Assembly (NCBI GenBank): GCA_001839685.1
Contig: MLAK01000867.1
Location: forward strand, 1-52,794
Length of the DNA stretch: 52,794 nt
Reading direction: 5' to 3'
Origin: Tritrichomonas foetus
Lineage: Eukaryota; Parabasalia; Tritrichomonadida; Tritrichomonadidae
Shown: piece by piece, positions 29,022 to 38,556 of the stretch
Layout of the letters: every line of letters starts with the position of its first letter
How positions within the stretch are numbered: the stretch's first letter is position 1
Made by a program: the position numbers and the translations under genes
The notes under the pieces: generated by a model
Told to the model about the DNA's origin: nothing
What the model saw: the letters and a program-made list of their open reading frames with translations, nothing else
Database searches by the model: none

Positions 29022-30461
29022 TTATGTTTGAAGAGTTGGTTTGCAAATAGTTCTGTAATAGGTTGTTGAATATCGTGGTTTAAAATCTTTTGTTGCTTCG
29101 AGTTCAAAGTGTGTTTGTTTATAGTATGATCCATCTTGTCTAACAGTAGGGGAAACTGGTTTATAGCGTTTAATATCAACCATGTCTTTTGTATTTGCAA
29201 ATTGGTCCCAATTTCCACCTTTTGCAAATGCAGGTGGTCTATGTTTACTGAAATCATCAATAATATCTGCTGGTTTACCTGTTCCCGCTAGTTCATTTGC
29301 ATGTTGGACAGTTGTCTGATAATTTGTTCGATCAGCGCCAATATAAATATTATCTCTTCGCGAATCATTATCAGAAGAAACTGGTTTCCACAATGATTTA
29401 TCATAATTGCCAATCATATCACCAGTTGTTGTATTGAACTGCATTGTACCATCACCTTTGAAAACAATATTGGATTCCTGTAAATTTTTGGAATGTTTTT
29501 CTCTTCTTGTTGTTGGAGGAGGTTCATGAACAGGCCATTGTGGTTTATCATAACCAGTATCCCAATGAGTTTTCTGCAAGTCAGTTTTATCAATTTCGTT
29601 TGGAATCGGTTTTCTATGTTTAAATTCAGCTTGATAGTGAGTTCTCCATTTTGGAACGTGCGGCTCATGATTTGAAAACTCAGCACACGGCGGTGGATCA
29701 GCACGAGGTGGTGGCTTCAGTCTATCTTTGTAGAAGCTTGATTGCGTTGTAGTTGAATAATCTAACTTGTTGTATCCAAAATCGAAATTGGTTCTGTTTT
29801 GATCAAAAACAGCTGAATCTGGTTTTGGTGGAGCCCACCTACGTTTCGATAAACTTTTTTCATGAGGTCCTAGGCCAGCAATTTTATCGAATTCTATGTG
29901 GCTTCCAATATTTCGGTTGTCATACTTCATTGGCTCGATTCTTCCCCTCGCCGAGTATGAGGACGCTGTTGTTGTTGTATAGCTTGGTCGGTCGAAGCCA
30001 GCTGAAAAGTGGTTTGCTTTTTGGTATGATGCCATATCTCGTGCAGATTGAACGTCGACTGGGCTTCGTTTGATTTGTGATGTGTGAAGCATCTCTTCTT
30101 GCGCGGTAGACATAACAGGCGGTATATAATCGCGAGGAATAACTTCTGAGTTTGGTGGAGGAATAGCGATGGGCGGTATATCGACCTTATCAAACGCATG
30201 ATATGTATTCATATAACTTGAGCGCATTTCTTCTCTGGTTGGCGCTAAACAACCTCCACATAAGCTGATGCTGGTAGGAGGTGGTGGGCAGATATCTCGT
30301 TTGGCGTTAGGATATTTAATATAATCATCATGATATGTTGTGTTCCAATAATCTGGCGTTGTTACATCTTTCATACAAACTGAGTCCTGATTGCATTTTG
30401 TTTTGATCTCAGTAATGTCTTCCCTCGGTTGAATTCGTCTGTATTTAAAACGTGGGTTCAT
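29022..30461 (-). CDS. Axonemal microtubule-inner/SAXO-like protein
   Basis: Encodes 479 residues, low in hydrophobic residues, rich in Tyr, Thr, Pro, Asp and Lys, without membrane segments. It carries spaced imperfect repeats with the theme F-x-x-G-[FY]-[DN]-x-x-x-Y-x-T-T-x-x-S-[SY]: FSAGFDRPSYTTTTASSY, FDFGYNKLDYSTTTQSSFY, WDTGYDKPQWPV, and IYIGADRTNYQTTVQ; the end has RYSTTYYRTIC. Such [ST]TTY motifs with proline-rich loops mark proteins that bind microtubules inside or along flagellar doublets. Trichomonads have several flagella and a microtubular axostyle, so either is a plausible site. The assignment rests on composition and repeat style, not on a known family signature. Confidence 0.6.
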   Translation of the reverse strand: MNPRFKYRRIQPREDITEIKTKCNQDSVCMKDVTTPDYWNTTYHDDYIKYPNAKRDICPPPPTSISLCGGCLAPTREEMRSSYMNTYHAFDKVDIPPIAIPPPNSEVIPRDYIPPVMSTAQEEMLHTSQIKRSPVDVQSARDMASYQKANHFSAGFDRPSYTTTTASSYSARGRIEPMKYDNRNIGSHIEFDKIAGLGPHEKSLSKRRWAPPKPDSAVFDQNRTNFDFGYNKLDYSTTTQSSFYKDRLKPPPRADPPPCAEFSNHEPHVPKWRTHYQAEFKHRKPIPNEIDKTDLQKTHWDTGYDKPQWPVHEPPPTTRREKHSKNLQESNIVFKGDGTMQFNTTTGDMIGNYDKSLWKPVSSDNDSRRDNIYIGADRTNYQTTVQHANELAGTGKPADIIDDFSKHRPPAFAKGGNWDQFANTKDMVDIKRYKPVSPTVRQDGSYYKQTHFELEATKDFKPRYSTTYYRTICKPTLQT

Positions 30462-31260
30462 AAACTTTTTTTGAAGTGTGGATTCGTTTATTTTTTATTT
30501 CTACTCTGTGTCACACAAATTGTGTGTTTTATATCAAAAAGTGATCTTCAATTTTTTATTGTATGCCATTCAAATTCTTTAGTCATTCCTTCAAAATAAT
30601 TTATCAGAATAAAATTCTCACAAAAAGCGATGAAAAAGTTACCTAACGTTTATATCCGTTAATTTGTCTTTCATCAGAAATTCTTATTTACAATCATGAA
30701 ATAGAATGTAGCGAAAGAGTTATTAATGCATAAACTTTTCTTTTGTTATCTTCTTGAAAAAGACTTTTTAACTGATTTTCTATTTTTAGCAATATTGGAA
30801 ATGTTGAGATATAGGTTTGTCATGACATATGCATGTGATGACTCAATATAAACCTCTCATGTTATATTAAAAAAGATTACTATTTTTTTCGCATTATTTC
30901 ATATGTTTTTTATGTTAATCTATTCTTAATTAAGCAACAGTCAGGAGCCTTGAGAAATAATGATGATTAATGAAGTGAAGATTATTGATATGATTGTCTA
31001 CATCAGTCAGAAACTTTCACTCATTTTTATCATAAATCATCATATTTGCAATATGGTAAAATTTTGAAACTGTCAATTTGAAACATCTTCATAATTTCCT
31101 TTAGACACATAATGATATCTTTAACAGCACGTAGTAAAAAAAGAAATGTTTACAGAAAAATATAATGAAGAATTTATATTCCGAAACATAGAAAGAAAAA
31201 AAAATATTAATAAAATTTCATAAAAAGTTAGAAAATCTTATATTTTAATCAAAATATAAA
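30462..31260. other. Intergenic DNA with a 15-bp palindrome
   Basis: Upstream DNA of the axonemal-type gene and 3' flank of the sugar transporter. It contains CACACAA-a-TTGTGTG at 30512-30526, 51 bp upstream of the start codon. No gene is visible. Confidence 0.5.
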
Positions 31261-32538
31261 TTACAAAGCATCTGGTTGATCACCTGATGATGATGACATT
31301 GATGAACCATGACTAGGTTCTTCATGATTGGGTTCATGAATAGCGAAACCACCAAAAATAATACTTCCAACAGTGACGCACATGAAAAATAGTAATGAAC
31401 CAAACATTCCAAGGCCATCACGCATTGCTGGCCATACAAAAATAATGATAAAGGAGAAAATCCAATTTGAAGCTGAAACAATGGTTGTAGCAAGTGGACG
31501 AACAGCATCATTAAAGTATTCTGGGATAATAAACCATGGGATTGGACCCATTCCAAGACCAAAACCTAATTGATATAAAAAGATGCAAACCAATGGAAGA
31601 ACTGTTGACCAGTCGTATTTCACATTTAAGGCAAATATCAGTAAAAATACTACAATAATTGAACAAGATACCATCCAAACAATTTTTCTGCCTAATTTAT
31701 CCATAAGTAATCCACCAACAAAAACAGCAACCAATTGTGCGACTGAGGCAATTCCGGCCTGATAATTTCCATCGATTGCTAAACCAGATTCATTCATTAA
31801 ATCTGCCAAATTTGTTAAAATTGCATTGATTCCACTGAATTGTTGTAACAACATCATGATAATTCCACTAATTAAGCCAAACATGTATTTTCTTTGCCAT
31901 AATGACTCTTTTTCGGATTCATCTTTTTGAGAACTTTTCTTCGCTTGAACATCATTTTCACCCTTTTCAAAAGCAGGGGATTCAGCAATAAACCATATAC
32001 AAATTGCTTGTAAACAAGTAATAGCAGCACCAACATAATCTAATTCCATATATGTTAATGATGGGCCAATGAAATCGTATAAAACAATACCAACAACAAT
32101 ACCAACTTGATTCAATGAACCATAAAAACCACTTGCATCAGCAGGAGCAATTTCGACAAGATACATTGGACCAATTGATGAATAAGCTCCCATAATAACA
32201 CCTAAAAATGCACGAATAACAATACCTGCCCATATGTGAACCTTTGTTAATAAATTCAATAACCAAAATATTGTGCCTAAAACTGCAATAATAAATACTG
32301 TCTTCTTTCTTGAACCTTTTGTAACTTTCAATAAGAAAGATGTTAAAAATGGACCACTAATAGCGAATAATGAAGAAACTGAGTTGTAAAATGACCATTG
32401 TAAAGCTGATTCTTTTAATCCATGTGCTTCTCTGATACTTGGACCAGTTGGTGAAGGGTAACACATAATAGTGCCGAATGTGATTGGTCCCAACATTATG
32501 ACCAATGCATATATTATTTCTTTTCCACAAATTCCCAT
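31261..32538 (-). CDS. MFS sugar transporter, GLUT/SLC2-like
   Basis: Encodes 425 residues with about 12 hydrophobic segments and a central hydrophilic loop (about 195-220). Family signatures: QQFSGINAI at the start of the second half (substrate-binding QQxSGxNA), LMDKLGRK after TM8, and GFGLGMGPIPWFIIPEYF in TM10 (the PIPWF motif of glucose transporters). The first-half SPAFE after TM6 corresponds to PESPR. This supports facilitated hexose uptake at the plasma membrane, feeding glycolysis. The C-terminus is a short Ser/His/Asp tail. TCATT at 32554-32558 (minus strand) is a good initiator 18 nt before the ATG. Confidence 0.9.
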   Translation of the reverse strand: MGICGKEIIYALVIMLGPITFGTIMCYPSPTGPSIREAHGLKESALQWSFYNSVSSLFAISGPFLTSFLLKVTKGSRKKTVFIIAVLGTIFWLLNLLTKVHIWAGIVIRAFLGVIMGAYSSIGPMYLVEIAPADASGFYGSLNQVGIVVGIVLYDFIGPSLTYMELDYVGAAITCLQAICIWFIAESPAFEKGENDVQAKKSSQKDESEKESLWQRKYMFGLISGIIMMLLQQFSGINAILTNLADLMNESGLAIDGNYQAGIASVAQLVAVFVGGLLMDKLGRKIVWMVSCSIIVVFLLIFALNVKYDWSTVLPLVCIFLYQLGFGLGMGPIPWFIIPEYFNDAVRPLATTIVSASNWIFSFIIIFVWPAMRDGLGMFGSLLFFMCVTVGSIIFGGFAIHEPNHEEPSHGSSMSSSSGDQPDAL

Positions 32539-33184
32539 TTGAACAAAGTAGTAAATGAAGTGAAAAGGTAAATAAATCCCATTGGTGAATCAAACATAAT
32601 TGAATAGGATCAAATATCATTGAATCAATTCAAAAATTTCTCACAATTATTTATCCTCACAAAATTTTTAGCGATCTTCTCAAATTATCCTTTGGCGGTT
32701 TATCCGCAAAGTTTCAAAGTTATCCACAAAATTTTCAACGTAAATTTGTGATTTCTTAGGGAAACCATTCAGAAAGTTTTATGAATTGAACGCCACAAAA
32801 CTAATAGAAGTAAACTAGATCAAAAAAGAATGCACAACCATAATTTATATAGGTTAATTTTGGGCTAGTTAATAAACATTTGATAAGAATATAGTACAGT
32901 CTTGTTTGTTAGAGTATGTGATGAATGGAAATAGAAAGAGAAAGACTAAATAAAAAAATTAAACCAAAAAACATTAATCAATAGAAGTTAAACGTAGAAA
33001 TGAACCTGTATATTTTATTCTATTAAAAGATGCATATGTTGTGCATCAATGTACTAGAGATATATTCATGCGAATATAAGTATTCATTTATAGATTGCAT
33101 TCTTCCAAAATTGCCATCTCTTTAATCTAATATTTTTTCTGTTATTTTAATTTATGAAAACTAATATTGAAATTTCATAGCAGA
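32539..33184. other. AT-rich intergenic DNA, no gene seen
   Basis: Upstream of the sugar transporter. It contains a few TTATCC-x-CA repeats near 32656-32735 but no protein-like frame. Confidence 0.5.
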
Positions 33185-34548
33185 TTATTCTCTCTTAAAT
33201 AGTTCAATGATAATATCATTTTGGCTTTCTTCTGCAATTTCTAAATGTGCTTAATAAAGAAAAAAATCAAACATTTTATCCAACATATGAAACATTATTT
33301 TTTGCATTTATATTGATATTAGGTTGAGGCAACAATAATTCTTTGATATCAGTATCTGATCGATCAAAACTAACGTTTAATGGTGAGTTATTTCCAACAT
33401 TTTTAGCATTAACATCAACATTGTTATTGATTAGGAATAATACAGCGTCGAAAAAATCTCTTTATACAGCAATTTGAAGGAGTGTTTCAATACTAGGTCC
33501 TATACAATATAGATCTCAAATGTTGAAACATTGCATATTATGAAATTTCAAAATTTTTAATCGTTCATTTCAACAATGGTATAAATCACACAATGCCAAC
33601 ATTCATTTTACTGGTTAATTAGATCAGGATTTTCTTTCAAGATCTCTAAAAACATTATCCAATTATAAAATTCTATACATGAATGCTAAGAATTTTATAA
33701 ATATGAAATGTTATATGTTTCCTGAAAATATTTCACAATCTCATTACACTGATATTCAATACCAGTATTCATTGATTTTTCATCAAATATGGTTCCTCTT
33801 CAAGTAAATGAACATTTTCTTAATTTTCACCTTGAAAACCAAATGTTTTTAATAAATGGACATTCAGATCAACATCATTTAACCAAAAAAATATAAATAT
33901 TTTTTGACATCCGAAAAAAAACAGCGATAATCAACTATACTTAGATAATGATTTAGAAAACTATTAGTTTCAGAAAATGAAATAGATAACTTATAATATA
34001 TATCAAAAATTTTGGAAGAAATTAATTTTTGAATCTCATTCATATCCTCACATCGAACGGTTTTAGCAATAGGCTCTTCAGAATGACCTACTTCTCTTTT
34101 TCTTAGAAATTCATCAGGATCTTCAATATAAATCCATTTGTCATTTTGATAATATTCTTGTGTATCTTGGGATTTATGAAGTGTCTCTAAAAAGCAATAT
34201 TTAAGTAATTCATAGTTCTTTGACATAAAATAAACACTGATACAATTACTATTCTAAAATAACAAGCTTATTAATAAAGTAAATATTTGGTAATTAATTC
34301 TCTATAAAATGTTTCTTAATAGAAAGTGATAAAAATGGAATTAGCTGCAAGAAATATTTTGACAATGTTTGCTGAGAAATTACTAAAGAATTAAGTAATA
34401 ATATCGATTTCCTGAAACTGTGTTTGTCATTATTAATATTGTGATTATGAATATAATCCAAAATTGTCTGTAAATCTACATTAGCAATATTTAAAAGAAT
34501 ATATTGAAGAATTATCAAATTTGACAGCTCTTTTTCAACTTGTGACAC
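33185..34548 (-). pseudogene. Decayed DUF3447/ankyrin-repeat protein gene
   Basis: The minus strand holds remnants in the normal order of trichomonad ankyrin proteins. Two open pieces at 34548-34294 and 34226-33879 match the N-terminal DUF3447-type region (DPDEFLRKREVGHSEE, then SETNSFLNHYLSIVDY). Between 33878 and 33185 ankyrin-like pieces are broken by stops and frameshifts, for example LQIAV-stop-RDFFDAVLFLINNN with NVDVNAKNVGNNSPL, and the end AHLEIAEESQNDIIIELFK. An in-frame TAA interrupts the ankyrin unit at about 33461. The 34548 start is a GTG, so even the first piece lacks a proper start. The gene family is highly expanded in trichomonads and many copies are dead; this is one of them. 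Confidence 0.8.
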
Positions 34549-34907
34549 AAAATGAAATAATATATTTAGATATATCTGATTAGACCACTATAAAAATAAA
34601 ATCACTTTCATCGGAAATGATCATTTCTGCCCCAATCTCCACTCCCCATCGATTTTTCCAGTCCTTCAAAACACCCCTGATATCATCACATCCAAACTAC
34701 TCTTTTTTCACCCTTATTATTTTCCAAATGATACAATTTGAAGCCATTCAGGATCCTGAAAAGTAAATTGAATCAAAAGACTAAAAAAGCATGAAACGAT
34801 TCATTACAACGAAACATAAAAAGATTACTTCCAAGTTGGGTCAATTCTAAAAGCTAAATTGAATGTCTTGCTGAACTTTTGGCCGTAATGCAGAGGTTTC
34901 CTTGGAA

Positions 34908-34908
<1 letters not shown>
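34549..34908. other. Intergenic DNA with coding-like shards on the minus strand
   Basis: On the minus strand, directly after the homopolymer, 27 codons read VPRKPLHYGQKFSKTFNLAF and on to a TAA at about 34827. A further open stretch follows near 34770-34690 (QDPEWLQIVSFGK, then stop). They may be remains of a gene end, but are short enough to be chance. Confidence 0.25.

Positions 34909-34962
<54 letters not shown>
34909..34962. repeat. 54-base A homopolymer
   Basis: An unbroken run of 54 A on the plus strand. The length is at the limit of what assemblies resolve, so the true length is uncertain. It could be slippage-grown, or the fossil poly(A) tail of a retroposed plus-strand transcript ending at 34908; no target-site duplication is evident. 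Confidence 0.9.
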
Positions 34963-34966
<4 letters not shown>

Positions 34967-35017
34967 CTAAAAAAAAGGATAAATATAAAATTATGAGATA
35001 AATATGTATTGATAAGT

Positions 35018-35827
35018 TTAATCGCTTCCTTCATCACCGTCATCATCAGAAGAAGATGATGAGCTGCCTTCATTGTCGTTGTCTGGTGTAGATTCATCCA
35101 TCGAGTAAATGGATGGAGATATTCCAGCTGTTGATGCATACATGGACTCGTCCATTTCTGAATGCTGACTTTGTTCTCCATTAAGATCAGGTGGATAAGG
35201 AGAGAATCCATAAAAATTGGAAAATGAAGTTTTGAAGGCAGAATCTTCGGCTCTTTTGAGGGCCTTTCCGGACGGTATGAAAAAGTCTGGCTGAGCTGAC
35301 CAGAAGGTTGTTTTTGGAGCTCCTGCTGGGATTTTTGAAATAAGCGGGGTATTGATAGCCTCTGGATTGGTCTGTTCTTGAATGGCAGCATGGCCAACTT
35401 TATCTAATGCCGTCATATTGATTTCGAACTGATAATTTGGAAAATTGAATTGCGATGTTGAATATTGATTATCTTCAATTTCTGGAGAAAATGGCTCGCC
35501 ACCTTCACAAAGAAGGGGACTCATAATTTTGATACCTTGGTCAGCTTTGACGCGCTGGATGAGACCTGAAAATTCATTGATTTCTGTATCCATACCCATA
35601 AGCATGTTATTCCATTCATTGAGTTTGGTAAGACAACGCCGAGAAAGGTTGATGATATAATCTTGAATCTGCTTGAGGTCGCTATCAAGTTCATTCTTGA
35701 CATCTGATTGACGAAACATCGATCTTTGCTTGAGTTCGTTCTCGAGGACTTCGGCATGTTGTTCAATCGGTAAACGAGCTGTATCTGCTTCTTTTAGGAG
35801 GTCGGAAAGAGAGCCTGAGCGAATCAT
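35018..35827 (-). CDS. Coiled-coil protein with acidic serine tail, function unknown
   Basis: Encodes 269 residues. Residues about 5-95 are helical and heptad-like (LSDLLKEADTARLPIEQHAE, then LKQIQDYIINLSRRCLTKLNEW and MGMDTEINEFSGLIQRVKA). Residues 100-225 are Pro/Ser/Asn/Phe-rich and probably disordered. The C-terminus is a Ser/Asp/Glu tract (SSSSSSDDDGDEGSD). The helical layout is reminiscent of the N-terminal part of ABI proteins of the actin-regulating WAVE complex (a Q-rich helical bundle, then a Pro/Ser tail), but no diagnostic motif is present, so this is only a suggestion. No membrane segments or catalytic motifs. No initiator is seen close upstream. Confidence 0.7.
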   Translation of the reverse strand: MIRSGSLSDLLKEADTARLPIEQHAEVLENELKQRSMFRQSDVKNELDSDLKQIQDYIINLSRRCLTKLNEWNNMLMGMDTEINEFSGLIQRVKADQGIKIMSPLLCEGGEPFSPEIEDNQYSTSQFNFPNYQFEINMTALDKVGHAAIQEQTNPEAINTPLISKIPAGAPKTTFWSAQPDFFIPSGKALKRAEDSAFKTSFSNFYGFSPYPPDLNGEQSQHSEMDESMYASTAGISPSIYSMDESTPDNDNEGSSSSSSDDDGDEGSD

Positions 35828-36460
35828 TTGTTCAAGTTTTTTTTTTACTTTTCCAGAGAAAAATTTCTTTCAGAATATTATATAATGTAAATCATTGAAA
35901 AAGTATTAATATTTTTTTCTTTCCCATTAAATTTTGTCTTATTGTCAACAATCAATTTCTAAATTGACTCTAAATTCAATTCAATTTTATCGTTCTTTTC
36001 AATCAATTTAATCGTTTTCACTTGTCAAAAATCGTCAAAAACCTGTTTCACCAACAAATAATTTTCTTTCTATTAGAACATTTTATACTAACTTATGTAA
36101 TGAGACAAATACTATCATACAACTTTAACTTTAAACTTTCATCTAATCTAATTTGAATTAATGATTTACATTATTGTTCATATTCCAAAACTGTTTGAAA
36201 CCAAAATTCTTTGTTCTTATGTATTGATACATATATTTTTTTGATTCTTTCAGAAATCGATGAATTTGGGATTCCTTTCATCAAATTGAAATATGCATAA
36301 AATCATTAAAAATAACGTTACAATTATAACAACCGCATGAAAAATGGAAGTTCTTCACAAAAAATTAATATCAATAATAAAAAGTGATGTTGAAGATAAT
36401 ATTTTATTTTTGTTTTTCACAATGATTTAAAATTTACATTGATTTACATATATAAATAAG
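35828..36460. other. AT-rich intergenic DNA, no gene seen
   Basis: About 630 bp between two minus-strand genes. No protein-like frame or repeat array noticed. Confidence 0.5.
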
Positions 36461-36907
36461 TTATTCCGGTTTAAGGACGCGAATCATTTCTGCATAATCA
36501 ATAAGACCATTTTCATCAGCCCCAATTTGGGCTAAAACTTCTTCAATGTGATCTTTCGGCACTGGATGCTTTAAATTCGATAAAATCTGTTCAGCTGTTT
36601 CAGCAGGTATTTTTCCATCATTGTCTTCATCGAATACAGCGAAAGCACGAATGAGTTCTTCTTGAGTATCAGATCCACGTAAAAAGTAGTATATTAAAGA
36701 AATAAATTCAAGAATATCAAGTGGTGCGTTACCAAGGTCGATTTTCATCCCATTAAGTTCTTCCTGTGTTGGAACTATACCAATAATTTTCAAGGCTTTT
36801 TGTAAATCATCTAAATTGAGAACACCTGTTTTTTCTTTGTCATAATGTGAAAAAGCGCGTTGGAAAGATCTCAGTTGATCATCTGAAAAACATTCGCAGA
36901 CAGTCAT
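36461..36907 (-). CDS. Calmodulin/myosin-light-chain-like EF-hand protein
   Basis: Encodes 148 residues, exactly calmodulin length, with four EF-hand-like units. Loop 1 (DKEKTGVLNLDD) ends in Asp rather than Glu, loop 2 is lost (APLDILEF area), loop 3 (DEDNDGKIPAET) has Thr at position 12, and loop 4 (GADENGLIDYAE) lacks the first Asp. At most one or two sites could still bind calcium, so it looks more like a structural light chain or centrin/troponin-C-like regulator than a calcium sensor. TCATT at 36914-36918 (minus strand) is a canonical initiator 9 nt before the ATG. It is divergently arranged with the unknown gene at 37183. Confidence 0.85.
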   Translation of the reverse strand: MTVCECFSDDQLRSFQRAFSHYDKEKTGVLNLDDLQKALKIIGIVPTQEELNGMKIDLGNAPLDILEFISLIYYFLRGSDTQEELIRAFAVFDEDNDGKIPAETAEQILSNLKHPVPKDHIEEVLAQIGADENGLIDYAEMIRVLKPE

Positions 36908-37182
36908 TTCTGGAATGAGCTTATCAACAATTTCGAAATTATTAACGGTCGGTTTTTATCAAATGTTATTTTCACTGTATAAATGGTCATATAACAATGA
37001 TGAACGGCGTGTATTAATTCACCATAAACAAAATTGTATCTTATAATGATAATTTGACTGATATTTTGGTCATTCTTTTTGATTTTTAAATATCGAGATG
37101 ATGAGTGGTTATTCAAAACCAGTCAGATTCAATTAATAATTGTAATGATTTCTGTACTTTCTCAAAATTATCTATCTCATTT
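36908..37182. promoter_or_regulatory. Shared divergent promoter region
   Basis: 275 bp between divergent start codons. Elements: TCATT initiator for the minus gene (36914-36918), TTAACGGTCG (36942-36951), GGTCATA (36985-36991), TTGGTCAT (about 37066), and TCATT initiator (37177-37181, +1 A 37179) 4 nt before ATG 37183. Confidence 0.5.
36942..36951 (+). promoter_or_regulatory. Candidate Myb-type box TTAACGGTCG
   Basis: Second copy of the 10-mer found at 13089-13098. It lies 35 bp upstream of the calmodulin-like gene start, reading toward the other gene. The YAACNG core fits Myb recognition; function is inferred. Confidence 0.35.
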
Positions 37183-38556
37183 ATGTCTGTAAATACTCAT
37201 GCATTTATCTATTTTCCATGGATGTGTCAAGTTGTCGAGGCCGATATAAATTACAACGAAAAAGTTTGCGATTTAATCAAAAGACTCTTATCTAACGTCG
37301 GAATCAAAGAATTTACGTACTTCAATTTGTACGCCTACAGCAAGGATTTAAAAAAGATCCCACAAGAAGAAAATTGTTCTATTTTTATGAACGATTATGA
37401 ACGATTTGTTATCATTCCTTCCGAATATTCCGAAGTGAACGTATTTTATGAAAATAGAAGAGGATTCATTCATTTTAATCCAAAAACCCATGCCTCCAAT
37501 CTAATGACGCAATCAATTTACTGCTTTTCTTTAAGCTCAGATGCATGTCTATATGTATTTTTTGATCCTGACACAAATAATCTAATTCCAATGGATAAGC
37601 CAACAACCACCAAAACATTTATTATTAAATCAGTTTCATATGAATTTCCAAACATTGTAATTGATCTTTCATCGATCGCGACATTAAAAGATCAATCGAA
37701 TTTCTTGATTTTTAGTCTCGCTCGAACAATTTTCACTTTACCTATGAAAAAGCTTCTTTCAATGATTAACAGTCGGAGAGATCAACCTTTTGAAATGATT
37801 ACCTTTAATAATTCACAAATTGATAAATGCCATCAATTTTTGGAAGGTGAAATTGATTTATCAAACTTAACACCACCTGAACAAAATAGCCTCATGTTTA
37901 TGCTTTTATCTGCAAATGAATCAAATTATATCTCACCTTCTTTGCATGAATTTGCATTAAAAATTATGGAAGAGCCAAATGAAATCACAAAACTTGAAAT
38001 GTGTCAAGCTTTTGTGGCTTATTTGCCACTTACTTCCCATATTGTATATTTGGAATTAGTACAAATCTTTGGGGGTGGAATGATGTTTGTTCAAACTTAC
38101 AGAGAAGTTATGTGTATTATTACAGAGTTGTTTTTCAGGAGAATTATCAATCGTGAACAAGAATATAAATTCATCACATTTATCTTTGTGTTTTATAAAG
38201 CAATAGTGAGGTTTAAATCTCTGGGTAAAGACTCTGAAGTTCGTCTATTCAATAACCAGCTTGTGCTGTTTGAAAAAAATACCAGCAATTCACAAAATTC
38301 CAGTTCCAACTTTGCAATTCGTCCTGAAGGTTTTATTAATATTCCTTATGAGCAAACTACACCACTGATTATGGATAATTCATTTGAGCAAATCCTCGAG
38401 AAATATGTTGTTGATCAAGAATCTAAAAGTGATATTTCTTCTGAGTTCGAAGAAATGAACCAAAAAGCTCAACAAATAAAAACAAAAATTGCAGCAATTC
38501 AAAAAATAATATCTGATGATAAAAGAATGCCAAGTTCGTATCCAATCGAATCATAA
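37183..38556 (+). CDS. Uncharacterised protein, possible RhoGAP-like helical domain
   Basis: Encodes 457 residues from ATG 37183. The frame opens further upstream (GTG 37105), but a TCATT initiator lies 4 nt before ATG 37183. Residues 1-110 are strand-rich and could hold one or two ubiquitin-like folds (HAFIYFPWMCQVVEADINYN). Residues about 165-330 are helical; TPPEQNSLMFMLLSANES and MCQAFVAYLPLTSHIVYLEL have the spacing of the second half of RhoGAP domains (LLKxxLRELP... LxxLLxxLPxxN), but the arginine-finger region is not recognisable. The last 50 residues are coiled-coil-like. No membrane segment. I regard the RhoGAP suggestion as weak. Confidence 0.7.
   Translation: MSVNTHAFIYFPWMCQVVEADINYNEKVCDLIKRLLSNVGIKEFTYFNLYAYSKDLKKIPQEENCSIFMNDYERFVIIPSEYSEVNVFYENRRGFIHFNPKTHASNLMTQSIYCFSLSSDACLYVFFDPDTNNLIPMDKPTTTKTFIIKSVSYEFPNIVIDLSSIATLKDQSNFLIFSLARTIFTLPMKKLLSMINSRRDQPFEMITFNNSQIDKCHQFLEGEIDLSNLTPPEQNSLMFMLLSANESNYISPSLHEFALKIMEEPNEITKLEMCQAFVAYLPLTSHIVYLELVQIFGGGMMFVQTYREVMCIITELFFRRIINREQEYKFITFIFVFYKAIVRFKSLGKDSEVRLFNNQLVLFEKNTSNSQNSSSNFAIRPEGFINIPYEQTTPLIMDNSFEQILEKYVVDQESKSDISSEFEEMNQKAQQIKTKIAAIQKIISDDKRMPSSYPIES

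Noticed and set aside
34690..34850. Possible spliced gene end (FRIDPTWK joined to a downstream open stretch)
   Set aside because: Intron would need GTAATC...TTTTCAG ends, without the trichomonad GTAYGT and ACTAACACACAG signals.
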